From: an uncultured Granulosicoccaceae bacterium
GTDB taxonomy: Bacteria > Pseudomonadota > Gammaproteobacteria > Granulosicoccales > Granulosicoccaceae
Assembly (NCBI GenBank): GCA_938035525.1
Contig: CALHOI010000042.1
Span: 1-43,537 of the forward strand
Direction of reading: 5' to 3'
Length of the DNA stretch: 43,537 bases
Below are positions 42,623-43,537 of this stretch, one piece after another. Within the stretch, counting starts at the first letter, position 1. Every line of letters starts with the position of its first letter. Under the pieces are notes generated by a model. It was not told where the DNA came from. It ran no database searches and was given only the letters and a program-made list of their open reading frames with translations. The translations under genes and the position numbers were made by a program.

Positions 42623-43537
42623 TCAAGCCATTTGCAACACGCGTTTTGGGGCTATCTTGCCCGGCGCGGCGATGCAGCCAAGGCCAAGCATCTGCCCTGA
42701 CGGGCCATAAAGTCGGCAATACTCGCCAAGCGCATGATCAGCAGGGTTTATTTGCGCCACCCCAACCTGCTGACCGTGGTAAAACGCCTGTGTGGCGGCC
42801 TCGTCCAGGGCGTATTGGGGCATGTGCTGAAGGCCGGCATCGACCGGCAGCAGTAAGCTATCGGGGTCGTCGTGATCGTCCAGTTGAGACTCACTCCACA
42901 TGCTCAGGCCCTCAAAGGGGGCGACAAAGGTTCGACGCAGCGCGCCCACGTGGGCTCCACAACCGATCAAATCACCAATGTCGCTGACCAGAGAGCGAAT
43001 ATACGTGCCTTTGGAACAACTGACAGCCAAACGAGCCTCTGCGGCGGCACGATCAAAGGCGAGCACTTGCAGGCTGTAAAAGGTAACAGCTCGTGGTTTA
43101 CGCTCCACTTCAATCCCCTCGCGCGCCAGCTTATAAAGCCGTTGGCCATTCACCTTGATGGCTGACACCATTGGCGGTATCTGCAGCTGATCGCCAAGAA
43201 AGCCTGCCACTATTGCTTCAAAACGCGCACGATCAAGATCATCTGGTACCGCTTGCGAATCAATAACCTCACCGTCGGCGTCGGCCGAGTCCGTGCGCAC
43301 CCCAAGCTTCAGCGTGGTTTCGTAGCCCTTGGCCGCATCGATAAGAAAACTGGACAGTTTGGTTGCTTCACCAAAGCAGATCGGCAGCATGCCAGTAGCA
43401 AGCGGGTCCAGACTACCGGTATGCCCAGCTTTATTGGCATCGAATCGGCGACGCACGCGTTGCAGCACTTGATTGGAACTGCCACCAGCGGGTTTATCAA
43501 ATAGCAGGATGCCGTGCAGATCACGCCCGCGTTTACG
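42623..43537 (-). CDS. truB: tRNA pseudouridine(55) synthase (partial, 5' end cut)
   Basis: Makes pseudouridine 55 in the T-loop of elongator tRNAs. The frame is open to the window edge, giving 304 codons; compared with E. coli only about 5 N-terminal residues are missing. Motifs are RKRGRDLHGILLFDKPAGGS, HTGSLDPLATGMLPICFGEA with the catalytic Asp, RLYKLAREGIEVERKPR, CSKGTYIRSLVSDIG and a C-terminal PUA-like domain. An internal GTG would give a shorter frame but would drop the conserved N-terminal strand. rbfA and infB, usually upstream, are outside the window. Confidence 0.96.
   Translation of the reverse strand, partial: RKRGRDLHGILLFDKPAGGSSNQVLQRVRRRFDANKAGHTGSLDPLATGMLPICFGEATKLSSFLIDAAKGYETTLKLGVRTDSADADGEVIDSQAVPDDLDRARFEAIVAGFLGDQLQIPPMVSAIKVNGQRLYKLAREGIEVERKPRAVTFYSLQVLAFDRAAAEARLAVSCSKGTYIRSLVSDIGDLIGCGAHVGALRRTFVAPFEGLSMWSESQLDDHDDPDSLLLPVDAGLQHMPQYALDEAATQAFYHGQQVGVAQINPADHALGEYCRLYGPSGQMLGLGCIAAPGKIAPKRVLQMA

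Noticed and set aside
1..43537. tRNA genes, rRNA, insertion sequences, attachment sites
   Set aside because: No cloverleaf-like or transposase-like sequence, terminal inverted repeats or integrase was found on reading; a covariance-model scan would be the decisive test.

Overview
The window reads as a free-living, probably marine gammaproteobacterium. ParE, SdhE/YgfX, YgfZ, PdxJ, TadA, RpsO-Pnp and TruB all have gammaproteobacterial-type sequences. Some parts are unusual for the class: a DUF1674/SdhAF4 gene heads the sdh operon, and the histidyl-tRNA synthetase is of a divergent type. I cannot name the genus from sequence alone. No tRNA, rRNA, insertion sequence, prophage or CRISPR array was found. 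Both edges cut genes: the parE 3' end on the left and the truB 5' end on the right.

Layout. 1-4383: parE (-), a CnoX/YbbN-type thioredoxin-TPR protein (+), and a ygfZ-DUF2007 pair (-). 4690-9195: the succinate dehydrogenase operon sdhAF4-sdhC-sdhD-sdhA-sdhB-sdhE-ygfX (+), divergent from ygfZ. 9306-11411: pdxJ and an atypical hisS (+), ending in three tandem hairpins. 11514-13667: a TPR membrane protein and a DUF3179 protein (-).

13904-27744 is a block of about 14 kb in which every gene encodes an exported or envelope-anchored protein. It holds two GH16 glycosidase paralogues, one with a ruined nucleophile, and between them a Cys-rich/coiled/beta-barrel-like protein. A small exported protein follows. 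Next is a three-gene operon for a TolA-like membrane coiled-coil protein, an Ig-like membrane-tethered protein and a thrombospondin-type-3 repeat lipoprotein. Last come an M64-type metallopeptidase lipoprotein and a translationally coupled secreted partner. This block is the best candidate for an undescribed surface or extracellular-matrix system.

27857-32489 is a lactate-utilisation operon, lutA-lutB-lutC, followed by a HAD phosphatase and a D-amino-acid aminotransferase (-). After it come an ABHD10-like hydrolase (+), a PAS-GGDEF-EAL protein (-), an amidase (+), a DUF1203 protein (+), a membrane protein and a secreted protein (-), and a lipoprotein with pentapeptide repeats (-). The window ends with conserved RNA genes on the minus strand: tadA, pnp, rpsO and truB.

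How the genes work together. YgfZ (Fe-S cluster maintenance), SdhE and SdhAF4 (SdhA flavinylation and assembly) and the four SDH subunits form one respiratory-complex neighbourhood. LutABC feeds electrons from L-lactate oxidation. rpsO-pnp-truB is a conserved translation/RNA-decay cluster. The GH16/TSP3/M64 block is inferred to act at the cell surface on polysaccharide and protein.
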